Of a DNA stretch of 18,903 nt, positions 7,803-14,842 are shown one piece after another (the stretch's first letter is position 1; every line of letters starts with the position of its first letter). The stretch lies in contig DJEN01000025.1 of assembly GCA_002431345.1 (NCBI GenBank), positions 1 through 18,903 on the forward strand, given 5' to 3'. Source of the DNA: Megasphaera sp. UBA5897 (GTDB lineage: Bacteria; Bacillota; Negativicutes; Veillonellales; Megasphaeraceae). The position numbers and the translations under genes were made by a program. The notes below the pieces were generated by a model. The model searched no databases. It worked only from the letters and a program-made list of their open reading frames with translations, and was not told the DNA's origin.

Positions 7803-8822
7803 ATGGGAACAATTGAAATTTTGTATATGGGAAAAGACATACCCGGCTGGCAGCATCCCAACGATTCGGATATGTCATTTGAAGAATGGTATCAGCCTGT
7901 TGTGTCGCATTTGCTGGAACTGGCAGCTTCGCGTGACATTGTGCATACAGTACCCGGCGGGCCTCACATGGCGGCTGCTGTAAAACGAATGATTCAAAAG
8001 GCTGAAGACGAACAGCCGGTACGTTCCATGCCTTTTGATATGACTCCGATTATTGACGTCATGGCGGCGCTGCGCGGTGATCACGGCTGCCCTTGGGACA
8101 AAGCGCAGACCCATAAAACGCTGCGGCGTTTTTTGTTGGAAGAAGTGTATGAAATGCTGGATGCCATAGATCAGCACGATATCCAGGGCATTCGGGAAGA
8201 ACTGGGGGATGTACTGTATCAGGTAGTCATCCATGCCCGTATTGCCGAAGAGAGAGGCCTTTTTTCAGCGCAGGATGTTGTCAAAGACATTGCAGATAAG
8301 ATGATTCGGCGACATCCCTATGTTTTTGGCGAAAAAAACCTTGAAAACATAGGTGCGAGTATGTTAAACTGGGATAGATTAAAGCAGGGAGAACAGCGGC
8401 AGCATCACAAACACTTGCTGGACGGAGTAGTAAAAGGCCTGCCATCGCTCTTGGAAGCCTACAAGCTTCAGGAAAAAGCTGCGAAAGTTGGATTTGAATG
8501 GAACGAAATAGAAGAAGTCTTCGATAAGTTTCAAGAAGAATGGCAGGAGTTTTGCAGTGCGGTGCAGGAACACGATCTCGATCACATCGAAGAAGAAGCT
8601 GGCGATGTGCTGTTCGTCTTTGCCAATATATGCCGGCGTCTCAATATAGAGCCGGAATGCGCGTTACATCGGGCTGATACTAAATTCCGCCGTCGTTTTT
8701 CTCATGTGGAAGAACGGGTTCAGTCGTCTTCCCGTTCTTGGAATGAATTCACGCTGGATGAGTTGGACTCATTTTGGAATGAAGCGAAGAGATTAGAACG
8801 AAAGCCGGAAAAAACAGATTAG
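7803..8822 (+). CDS. mazG: MazG family nucleoside triphosphate pyrophosphohydrolase with a truncated methylase-like N-terminus
   Basis: A 339-residue house-cleaning enzyme that hydrolyses (d)NTPs to NMP and pyrophosphate. Two MazG units are visible. The first, from about 82, has DVMAALRG, HGCPWDKAQTHKTLRRFLLEE, EExxE at Glu113/114/117 and ExxD at Glu133/Asp136. The second, about 225-290, carries EEWQE and EEEAGDVLFVFANI. Residues 1-66 are unusual: FEEWYQPVVSHLLELA and VHTVPGGPHMAAAVKRMIQ match the middle of the tetrapyrrole-methylase domain fused to MazG in Firmicute YabN (about 490 residues), but roughly 150 residues including the SAM-binding core are absent. It sits 14 bases after the flippase and before hup, the conserved YabM-YabN position. 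Pyrophosphohydrolase activity looks intact; methylase activity should be lost. Confidence 0.93.
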   Translation: MGTIEILYMGKDIPGWQHPNDSDMSFEEWYQPVVSHLLELAASRDIVHTVPGGPHMAAAVKRMIQKAEDEQPVRSMPFDMTPIIDVMAALRGDHGCPWDKAQTHKTLRRFLLEEVYEMLDAIDQHDIQGIREELGDVLYQVVIHARIAEERGLFSAQDVVKDIADKMIRRHPYVFGEKNLENIGASMLNWDRLKQGEQRQHHKHLLDGVVKGLPSLLEAYKLQEKAAKVGFEWNEIEEVFDKFQEEWQEFCSAVQEHDLDHIEEEAGDVLFVFANICRRLNIEPECALHRADTKFRRRFSHVEERVQSSSRSWNEFTLDELDSFWNEAKRLERKPEKTD

Positions 8823-8847
8823 CTGGAAAAAACGGATGTAACCATTT

Positions 8848-8855
8848 AAAGGAGG
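8848..8855 (+). promoter_or_regulatory. Strong ribosome binding site of hup
   Basis: AAAGGAGG is a near-perfect anti-16S complement 8 bases before the hup ATG, in keeping with a highly expressed nucleoid protein. Confidence 0.8.
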
Positions 8856-8863
8856 ATTTACCA

Positions 8864-9142
8864 ATGAATAAAACCGATTTAATTAAAAATGTAGCAGAAA
8901 ACGCCGAATTGACAAAAAAAGATGCAGAAAAAGCAATAAAAGCTGTGTTTGAAGAAATCAGCCAGGCATTGGCTGAAGGGGATAAAGTACAAATTATTGG
9001 TTTTGGCACGTTTGAAGTTCGCCAGCGTAAAGCTCGTGAAGGCCGCAATCCCCGCAACAATGAACCGATTCAAATCGAAGCATCCAAAACACCGGCATTT
9101 AAAGCTGGCAAACAGTTAAAAGATTTGGTCAACAATAAATAA
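8864..9142 (+). CDS. hup: HU family DNA-binding protein
   Basis: A 92-residue histone-like protein, the standard HU length. The N-terminal helices read MNKTDLIKNVAENAELTKKDAEKAI. The core IIGFGTFEVRQRKAREGRNPRN carries the conserved GFGTF turn and the basic arm that enters the minor groove, including the arm-tip Arg-Asn-Pro motif. The C-terminus PAFKAGKQLKDLVN is typical. HU dimers bend and compact DNA without strong sequence specificity. The gene follows mazG after 41 bases, as in many clostridial genomes, and ends the mfd cluster at a terminator. No separate promoter was clear upstream, but a strong ribosome binding site is present. Confidence 0.97.
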   Translation: MNKTDLIKNVAENAELTKKDAEKAIKAVFEEISQALAEGDKVQIIGFGTFEVRQRKAREGRNPRNNEPIQIEASKTPAFKAGKQLKDLVNNK

Positions 9143-9156
9143 TTTTGCAATAGACG

Positions 9157-9190
9157 AAGGGCCGCATAAAAACGGCTCTTTTCTTTTCTT
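9157..9190 (+). terminator. Rho-independent terminator after hup
   Basis: AAGGGCCG (9157-9164) pairs with CGGCTCTT (9173-9180) as an 8-bp stem with one G-U pair and an 8-base loop, followed by TTCTTTTCTT. It lies 14 bases after the hup stop and closes the mfd-hup transcription unit. Confidence 0.85.
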
Positions 9191-9217
9191 GTAATTTGTC
9201 GTAACATAGTATATAAC
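9189..9217 (+). promoter_or_regulatory. Probable sigma-A promoter for the glycosyltransferase gene
   Basis: TTGTAA (9189-9194) and TATAAC (9212-9217) are separated by 17 bases, with 4/6 and 5/6 matches to the consensus. The -35 begins in the tail of the hup terminator. Transcription would start near 9224, about 33 bases before the ATG. Confidence 0.5.
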
Positions 9218-9256
9218 TAAGTATCTAAAATCTTCTACGTAAAAGAAGGAATTTCC

Positions 9257-10417
9257 ATGACGAAGAAAAAAATCCTAATCATGTCGGCTTCTATCGGCAC
9301 GGGTCATACACAGGCGGCACGAGCCATCGAAGAATATATAAAAACACTGCCGGAAGAATGGGATGTAGAACAATTAGATTTTTTATCTAATGAAGTTCTT
9401 TCGATTGACAATATTGTGAAAGAAACATACATTAAAATCCTGGATTTATTTCCTATGCTGTATGATTTGATGTATTATTCTTCACAAGGATATAAAAAAG
9501 GCATGGTCGTTAAGACCTTGATTGCTTGGGGGCTCAAACGGCGCATGCTGCGCGTATTGGCTGAAAAAAAACCGGATATTTTAGTCTTTACCCATCCCTT
9601 TCCCGCCGGTGCCGCGGCACTGCTGAAACGGCAGCACCGTTTGGATATTCCTATTGTCGGCGTTATTACAGATTTTGCCATTCATCAGCTCTGGGTATAC
9701 CCGCAAATGGATTTGTACTGCGTTGCTGCGTCCCAACTCAAAAACTTGCTCATGCAGCAGGGAATTGCAGCGGAGAAAATCATGGTTTCCGGTATCCCCG
9801 TACGCGGGGCATTTCACCATAGCCAGTGGCATTGGGATGAAGACCATGCCAAAAACAAAAATGTCCTGATTATGGGCGGCGGTCTGGGAATGGGATCCAT
9901 TCGTCAATCCCTTGTCCTGCTGGACAAATTGGACGTTGTAGACAGTTTTACCGTCGTTACGGGATATAATGCGGATTTGTATGATGAAATTTATCAGTTG
10001 CGTCATGAACTGCGGCATCCTGTACAAGTGTTGGGATATACCAACCATATTCCCCAGCTCATGCAGCAGGCAGCACTCTTGGTGACGAAGCCGGGGGCCC
10101 TGACGTGTACGGAAGCTGCAACGGTACAAGTACCGATGGTATTATACAGTCCGATTCCGGGACAGGAAGAAGCCAATGCTGCCTACATGCAGGAAAAATG
10201 CTGTGCCCGCTGGGTAAAAAAACAAGAAGATTTAGTTGACGTTGTATCACAGCTTCTTACGCATCCCGATATGCTGCAAACGATGGCTGATGCCAGTCTG
10301 GCATGCCACCGCAATGGAGCCAGCATCATCGGCGCGCAGATTTGTCGCATGCTGCTGCCGCAACAGAAAACGCAGCCAGCGCCAAAGGGAAGCCCATGTT
10401 CCCATGAAACGATATAA
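9257..10417 (+). CDS. MGDG synthase-type (GT28) glycosyltransferase, UgtP-like
   Basis: A 386-residue glycosyltransferase with the two-domain GT-B layout of UgtP, plant MGDG synthase and MurG. The N-terminal acceptor domain begins KKILIMSASIGTGHTQAARAI, where the SxGxGH loop is the MGDG-synthase signature. The C-terminal donor domain contains NVLIMGGGLGMG and KPGALTCTEA (about 278-287), then PIPGQEEANAAYM (about 300-312), which bind the UDP-sugar. Relatives add glucose or galactose to diacylglycerol at the inner face of the membrane; related proteins in diderms are sometimes labelled LPS N-acetylglucosaminyltransferases. The sugar and lipid acceptor are not determined by the sequence. It is read from its own promoter after the hup terminator, with AGAAGGA upstream of the ATG. 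The following gene is a polysaccharide deacetylase, supporting an envelope role. Confidence 0.87.
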   Translation: MTKKKILIMSASIGTGHTQAARAIEEYIKTLPEEWDVEQLDFLSNEVLSIDNIVKETYIKILDLFPMLYDLMYYSSQGYKKGMVVKTLIAWGLKRRMLRVLAEKKPDILVFTHPFPAGAAALLKRQHRLDIPIVGVITDFAIHQLWVYPQMDLYCVAASQLKNLLMQQGIAAEKIMVSGIPVRGAFHHSQWHWDEDHAKNKNVLIMGGGLGMGSIRQSLVLLDKLDVVDSFTVVTGYNADLYDEIYQLRHELRHPVQVLGYTNHIPQLMQQAALLVTKPGALTCTEAATVQVPMVLYSPIPGQEEANAAYMQEKCCARWVKKQEDLVDVVSQLLTHPDMLQTMADASLACHRNGASIIGAQICRMLLPQQKTQPAPKGSPCSHETI

Positions 10418-10420
10418 TAG

Positions 10421-10469
10421 AGCCGGGGCATCATGCAGCACTGCTGTTGTGATTGTGTCCGGCTTTTTT
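10421..10469 (+). terminator. Possible terminator or attenuator between the glycosyltransferase and deacetylase genes
   Basis: AGCCGG (10421-10426) pairs with CCGGCT (10459-10464), and a run of six T (10464-10469) follows directly. The 32-base loop is long but can fold weakly inside. It starts 4 bases after the glycosyltransferase stop and ends 17 bases before the next ATG, overlapping that gene's leader. No strong promoter was found after it, so partial read-through (attenuation) is as plausible as full termination. Confidence 0.5.
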
Positions 10470-10486
10470 GCAGGGAGGATTTGATC

Positions 10487-11854
10487 ATGAGACCAAGAAA
10501 AAAACAACGGAGCCGATCTCGGCGCCGTTCCCGTTCGTTTGTTACACCATTGAGTGTCTTATTTGTCATGCTGGCAGTTTGTGCAGGAGCTTATTGGAAT
10601 GTCAATACGGATACTCTGCCGGATGTACCGCAAACCGCAGCGGTATCTATGGCACAGCTGCCGTCCGGCCGTACAGAAGGGCAGGATGCTGAATATACGC
10701 AGGTTTCCTCTGAGCTGCAGGAAGCCGTTGAAAACTGGCTCCAGGCACAGCATGCAGATGTTTCAACGATAAAAACGGAAGGGCGGCAGGAACACCGCCG
10801 TGCAACCGGCGGCACGATTCGGTGGACGACCAAAAGCTTGCTGGTCGTGCCGTCTAAGGCCTTTTCCCGACAGGAATTGGAAAAACAGCTGAGCAGCAGC
10901 AACGGAAAAGCTGTCGTTTATCGGGCAGAAAAAACGAAGCTGGACGGTAAAGACGTTACGGAATACGATATTGCTTATTTTGAAATGCTGGATACAGAAC
11001 AGCTGTATCTGGTTATGGATAAATTGTATGTGACAGCCCCTAAAGCCAAAACCAATCTGTTGGAAAACATCAAGGAATTTATACTAGGGTCTGCAAGCGG
11101 TTCTTTAAAAGATGTTCCAGCAAAAGCTGTATCGGAAAAATCTGAAATAGTCAATAAACAAGATGCAGCTTTAAAACAGCAGCATCCGGCTCAAGTAAAA
11201 GGCCGTTTGGCCATTGTCATTGACGATTGCGGCAGTGATATGGTAACGTTGGAAAAATTAAATGCACTGCCGATTCCGCTGACATATTCTGTCATGCCCA
11301 ATAAAGCACATACGACAGAATCAGCACAGAGCGGTTATCAAGCGGGCCGCAAGATTTTTGTCCATCTGCCGATGCAGCCACTGCATGTATCATCTTCAGA
11401 ATCTGTTTTTATCGGCGAGGATATGAACGACAATAAAGTAAAATCGACAACGAACGAACTGCTCGATCAGGTACCGCATGCCATCGGCATGAATAACCAT
11501 CAGGGATCTATGGCAACAGCAGATGTGCGCATAATGAAAGATGTCATGTCTGTCATGAAAAAACGCAGACTGGTGTATTTGGACAGCCGGACCAACAGCG
11601 CGTCTGTAGGCGAACAAACAGCAGCTTCTATGGGCATTGCGACCAGCCGCAACAACTTATTTATTGATAATGATGCCGATGTCAATGCCATCAAGCAGCG
11701 TCTGCGTCAGGGCGGTGAAATCGCCAAGAGCAACGGCAGTGCCATTATTATTGGACATTGCCGTCCCAAAACGGCACAGGCACTCAGCGAGATGATCGAT
11801 GAATTACATAAAGAAGGCATTGATATAGTGTTTGTCACGGAATTGATGCAGTAA
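10487..11854 (+). CDS. Divergent polysaccharide deacetylase family protein (YibQ/DUF610)
   Basis: A 455-residue protein with an Arg/Lys-rich cytoplasmic start, one membrane segment at about 19-37, and an extracytoplasmic region. The N-terminal half (about 60-210) is a linker with a small unassigned domain. The C-terminal half, from about 238, is the divergent polysaccharide deacetylase fold (PF04748): AIVIDDCG with Asp246/Asp247, FVHLPMQP, GMNNHQGS with His338, YLDSRT and the final GHCRPKT. The family keeps the NodB-like barrel and metal-type residues, though activity has not been established for most members. ATG 10487 is chosen over the upstream frame to 10433 because GGGAGG lies 8 bases before it. 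Likely acts on a polymer in the periplasm or wall. It is followed after 9 bases by a permease gene. Confidence 0.88.
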   Translation: MRPRKKQRSRSRRRSRSFVTPLSVLFVMLAVCAGAYWNVNTDTLPDVPQTAAVSMAQLPSGRTEGQDAEYTQVSSELQEAVENWLQAQHADVSTIKTEGRQEHRRATGGTIRWTTKSLLVVPSKAFSRQELEKQLSSSNGKAVVYRAEKTKLDGKDVTEYDIAYFEMLDTEQLYLVMDKLYVTAPKAKTNLLENIKEFILGSASGSLKDVPAKAVSEKSEIVNKQDAALKQQHPAQVKGRLAIVIDDCGSDMVTLEKLNALPIPLTYSVMPNKAHTTESAQSGYQAGRKIFVHLPMQPLHVSSSESVFIGEDMNDNKVKSTTNELLDQVPHAIGMNNHQGSMATADVRIMKDVMSVMKKRRLVYLDSRTNSASVGEQTAASMGIATSRNNLFIDNDADVNAIKQRLRQGGEIAKSNGSAIIIGHCRPKTAQALSEMIDELHKEGIDIVFVTELMQ

Positions 11855-11863
11855 GGAAAGAAC

Positions 11864-12643
11864 ATGGAAATTTTTAATGATATTTCAATATATATGTTAG
11901 TATTCGTCATGGCCGGCGGTTTTTTAGCCGGCTTTGTCGATTCGATTGCCGGCGGCGGCGGGCTCATTTCACTGCCCGTGTTGATGGCGACGGGCATGCC
12001 GCCGCATCTGGCTGTCGGTACCAATAAATTTTCTGCTACTTTTGGCGCAGTTATGAGTGCTTGGCAGTTTGTGCGGGCCGGTAAAGTAGACATGCATCTG
12101 ATGAAGCGCGTCGTTCCCTTTACTTTTATCGGCGCGGTGATGGGATGCGTCTGCATGCTGCATCTGTCAGCCCAATGGCTGCAGCCGATTATTATTTTGG
12201 CTCTCATAGCGACGGCTGTGTTTGTCTTTACACAGCGCAACTTAGGCAGTGCCAATACGTATCAGGGGGAAACGAGAAAATCTCTCTTTCAGTCTATGGC
12301 AGCGGCATTGGTTATCGGCTTTTATGATGGATTTGTCGGCCCGGGAACGGGTACGTTTTTAATTGTAGCCTTTGCCATGATGGGCTTTGATTTTATCACT
12401 GCAGCCGGCAATGCCAAGATTCTTAATTTAGTGAGCAACATAACGGCGTTTGTTCTATTGGTATACAGCGGCAAAATTCTGTATGTATATGGCGCAGCCA
12501 TGGCCGTTTGCATTTTTGCCGGCGCCTATTTTGGTTCCCGCATGGCGATTCGCCGCGGTACTGGCTTTGTCCGCATCATTATGCTAACTGTGACGACGCT
12601 CTTGATTGGAAAATTAGCTTTAACTTATATAGGCATCATATAA
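11864..12643 (+). CDS. TSUP family (TauE/SafE) membrane permease
   Basis: A 259-residue integral membrane protein of the TauE/SafE family (PF01925), about 8 membrane segments. The first repeat shows the family hallmark: FLAGFVDSIAGGGGLISLPVLMATGMPPHLAVGTNK (about residues 20-55). The second repeat contains GFYDGFVGPGTGTFLIVAF, the matching inverted half. Members move sulfur-containing or carboxylate anions such as sulfite, sulfoacetate or taurine-derived compounds across the cytoplasmic membrane. No sulfur-metabolism gene is adjacent, so the substrate is unknown. It lies 9 bases after the deacetylase gene, with GGAAAG as ribosome binding site, and 13 bases before the dehydrogenase gene, suggesting one transcript. 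Confidence 0.9.
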   Translation: MEIFNDISIYMLVFVMAGGFLAGFVDSIAGGGGLISLPVLMATGMPPHLAVGTNKFSATFGAVMSAWQFVRAGKVDMHLMKRVVPFTFIGAVMGCVCMLHLSAQWLQPIIILALIATAVFVFTQRNLGSANTYQGETRKSLFQSMAAALVIGFYDGFVGPGTGTFLIVAFAMMGFDFITAAGNAKILNLVSNITAFVLLVYSGKILYVYGAAMAVCIFAGAYFGSRMAIRRGTGFVRIIMLTVTTLLIGKLALTYIGII

Positions 12644-12656
12644 AAGGAGAACACCT

Positions 12657-13403
12657 ATGAATGCAAAAACAGCATGTATCAGCGGCGGCACATCCGGTAT
12701 AGGACTGGCGACGGCTGAAATCCTGTTGGCAAAAGGCTGGCAGGTAGCTATTTGCGGCCGTCATGAAACCAAAGGCCAGGAAGCTCTGCAGTATCTTTCC
12801 CAAAAAGGCTATACGGCGTATTATATTGCCGGTGATGTCAGTAAAGACGAAGACTGCAAACAGATGATTGCGCAGACGGTACACCAATTTGGCCGGCTGG
12901 ACGGCTTGGTTACGTCGGCTGGCTATTATGAAGAAGAATTGCTGGAAAATACGACGCCGCAGCAAGTAGGACAGCTTTTTTCCGTCAATGTGTACGGTAC
13001 GATTTCGCTGTGCCGGTATGCGCTGCCCTATCTAAAAAAAAGCTGCGGCAGTATTGTCACCGTCAGCAGCGACGCCGGCCTGCAGGGAAATGTCGCGTGT
13101 TCTATTTATGGGGCTACAAAGGGCGCTGTCGTCGCGTTTACCAAATCATTGGCATTGGAAGCCGCACCGCATCAAGTGCGGGTCAACTGCGTCTGCCCTG
13201 GCGATGTAGACACGCCGCTGCTGGAAAAACAGCTGCAGGAAGACCCTGCGCTTACCCGGCAGTCACTTTGTGAACAGTATCCGCTGTACCGTCTGGCCAA
13301 ACCGGAAGAAATAGGCCGCACCATTGCTTTTTTGTTAAGCGAGGACGCCTCTTTTATTACTGCTGCGGCCTTATCTGTTGACGGCGGTTTGACAAGCTGG
13401 TGA
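12657..13403 (+). CDS. Short-chain dehydrogenase/reductase (classical SDR)
   Basis: A 248-residue NAD(P)-dependent oxidoreductase of classical SDR length. The nucleotide-binding motif is SGGTSGIG (residues 9-16), with an Arg in the CGRHE segment after the second strand that hints at NADP(H) preference. The catalytic set is Ser138, Tyr151 and Lys155 (YGATK). The usual NAG motif is SAG here. The segment VNCVCPGDVDTPL and the end LSVDGGLTSW are typical of the FabG-like group. The substrate cannot be assigned. AAGGAG lies about 7 bases before the ATG. It is read with the upstream permease, which may transport a related compound, but this is only inference. Confidence 0.93.
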   Translation: MNAKTACISGGTSGIGLATAEILLAKGWQVAICGRHETKGQEALQYLSQKGYTAYYIAGDVSKDEDCKQMIAQTVHQFGRLDGLVTSAGYYEEELLENTTPQQVGQLFSVNVYGTISLCRYALPYLKKSCGSIVTVSSDAGLQGNVACSIYGATKGAVVAFTKSLALEAAPHQVRVNCVCPGDVDTPLLEKQLQEDPALTRQSLCEQYPLYRLAKPEEIGRTIAFLLSEDASFITAAALSVDGGLTSW

Positions 13404-13455
13404 AAAAATGAGAAAATAAAACCATACATATTTTTGAGGTAATGGGGTGATATAT

Positions 13456-14352
13456 ATGTCAGAAGAAACAAAGACAGTAGAAGAATTGCAAGAAGAAATT
13501 GCTAAATTAAAAGCAGAATTAGCAGCGTTAAAAACACAGACAGGCCCGGCAGTACAGGAAGATACTGCTGCAAATGTGATGAATTCATTAGATCAATCCA
13601 CGGAAGATGCTGATGTAAAAGTAGAAACATTGTGCCGCTGGGCAGCTGCACGGGCCGGCGCTATCGTCGTTGCGCCTGTATTGGGGACAGTCGCTTTGAT
13701 GGCCAATGAAGTATACTTGGTAAGCCGTATTGCCCGCGTATACGATGTCAAATTGACGGAACGTGCTTTAATCGCCTTTCTTGGCGCCGTAGGCAGCCGC
13801 ATGGCAGGCAATCTCTTGACTACGCTGATTCCGTTCAGTGCCATTCAGGTACCTGTAGCTGTAGGTATTACGTACAGCCTGGGACGCGTAACGCAGCGCT
13901 GGATGAAAGACGGCATGCCGACTGACATGGGTCCGTACATTGACATGATGTCTGAATGGAAGGATAAAGCCCGCGAACAAGTAGACCGGCTCCGTGAAAG
14001 CCCGCTCAAAAATATTCCGCTGGGTGATGAAACCATTGATTTCATGAAAAAATGGAGCGGCGCGGCCAAAGACAAACTGCAGGATGTCAAAGAAAAAGGC
14101 CAGGAATTATACCATACAGTACGCCATCCGAATGATTTAGTAGAAGAAATCCTGGATGAAAAAGAAAAAACGGAAACAGCTGAAACACCGGCAGATACAG
14201 TCGAAGCTAAAACAGAAGAAAAAGAAGCTGCAGCACCTGCTGCAGAAGCACCGGCACAGGAACCGGCTGCTGCTGATGCTGCGGCATCTGACTTGGAAGA
14301 ACAAGTCAAAGCAGCTGTAGAAGATGCAAAGAAACCATTAGAACACGAATAG
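13456..14352 (+). CDS. Conserved protein with N-terminal coiled coil and DUF697-like hydrophobic core, function unknown
   Basis: A 298-residue protein not confidently recognised. Residues about 7-32 (VEELQEEIAKLKAELAALK) form a clear heptad coiled coil. A hydrophobic region at about 58-150 contains RAGAIVVAPVLGTVALMANE, IARVYDVKLTERAL and TLIPFSAIQVPVAVG. Its spacing resembles DUF697/YcjF-type membrane domains that follow some GTPases, but no GTPase motif is present. A charged helical part follows (about 150-225), then a low-complexity Ala/Glu/Pro tail of about 65 residues. ATG 13456 is chosen because GGGGTGA lies 5 bases upstream; an in-frame GTG at 13447 would overlap that site. It is encoded 10 bases before a YkvA-type membrane-associated protein. 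A membrane-linked scaffold is the most that can be suggested. Confidence 0.75.
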   Translation: MSEETKTVEELQEEIAKLKAELAALKTQTGPAVQEDTAANVMNSLDQSTEDADVKVETLCRWAAARAGAIVVAPVLGTVALMANEVYLVSRIARVYDVKLTERALIAFLGAVGSRMAGNLLTTLIPFSAIQVPVAVGITYSLGRVTQRWMKDGMPTDMGPYIDMMSEWKDKAREQVDRLRESPLKNIPLGDETIDFMKKWSGAAKDKLQDVKEKGQELYHTVRHPNDLVEEILDEKEKTETAETPADTVEAKTEEKEAAAPAAEAPAQEPAAADAAASDLEEQVKAAVEDAKKPLEHE

Positions 14353-14362
14353 GACCAGGCTT

Positions 14363-14701
14363 ATGTGGAAAATACTGCATTTTTTTGCTCGTTTTTATAC
14401 ACCGGGAAAATTTATTCGATTTATTCAGGGAACGGGACGCCGCATCCGTTTTATGCCCAAACTGCTTGCTATTTTCTACTGCATGCAGGATGAAGACACG
14501 CCTAAAGTTGTCAAATTGGCACTGATGGGGGCATTGGGGTATGTGATACTGCCGCTTGACCTGATTCCGGACGGATTTGCCGGTATCGGCTGGCTGGATG
14601 ACGCTGCTGTCGTTGCCGCTGCGCTTCATTTTGCCGGTACGTATTTAAAACCGGAACACAAGGAAAAAGTGCGCCATATGTTCCCGTTTGTAAAATTATA
14701 G
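14363..14701 (+). CDS. YkvA family protein (DUF1232)
   Basis: A 112-residue small protein of the DUF1232/YkvA family. The diagnostic segment is LGYVILPLDLIPDGFAGIGWLDDAAVVAAAL (about residues 52-82), with the PxDLIPD core and following GxxDD. Two short hydrophobic stretches suggest membrane association. The biochemical role of the family is not established. The gene follows the coiled-coil protein by 10 bases, has no strong ribosome binding site beyond GGACCAGG, and is the last gene before a strong terminator. Confidence 0.88.
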   Translation: MWKILHFFARFYTPGKFIRFIQGTGRRIRFMPKLLAIFYCMQDEDTPKVVKLALMGALGYVILPLDLIPDGFAGIGWLDDAAVVAAALHFAGTYLKPEHKEKVRHMFPFVKL

Positions 14702-14706
14702 GCAGA

Positions 14707-14754
14707 TAACCAATTTCGAGACGGAAAATGTCTCGGAATTGGTTATTTTTTCTT
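14707..14754 (+). terminator. Strong rho-independent terminator after the YkvA-type gene
   Basis: TAACCAATTTCGAGAC (14707-14722) pairs with GTCTCGGAATTGGTTA (14730-14745) as a 16-bp stem with a single T-G pair and a 7-base loop, followed by TTTTTTCTT. It separates the deacetylase-to-YkvA unit from the thioesterase operon. Confidence 0.95.
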
Positions 14755-14773
14755 AAATTCATAGACAAAGCCT

Positions 14774-14802
14774 TTGACAAACATAAAGCATCATCGTAAA
14801 AT
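14774..14802 (+). promoter_or_regulatory. Consensus sigma-A promoter of the thioesterase-murI operon
   Basis: TTGACA (14774-14779) is a perfect -35, and TAAAAT (14797-14802) a 5/6 match -10, separated by exactly 17 bases. It lies between the preceding terminator and the thioesterase gene. Transcription would start near 14809, about 34 bases before the chosen ATG. This is the best promoter in the window. Confidence 0.85.
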
Positions 14803-14842
14803 GATATGAGTGCGTTTTATAATGGTAATGGGAGTAGATAGC

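Noticed and set aside
8341..8370. Promoter-like TTGAAA with TG and TAAACT inside mazG
   Set aside because: The -10 is only a 4/6 match and the spacing is 18. It could serve hup but lies about 500 bases upstream within a conserved coding region, so chance is the simpler explanation.
10413..10418. TATAAT at the end of the glycosyltransferase gene as a promoter for the deacetylase gene
   Set aside because: It lacks a -35 hexamer and a TG extension, and it includes the stop codon. A transcript from it would run into the hairpin at 10421-10469.
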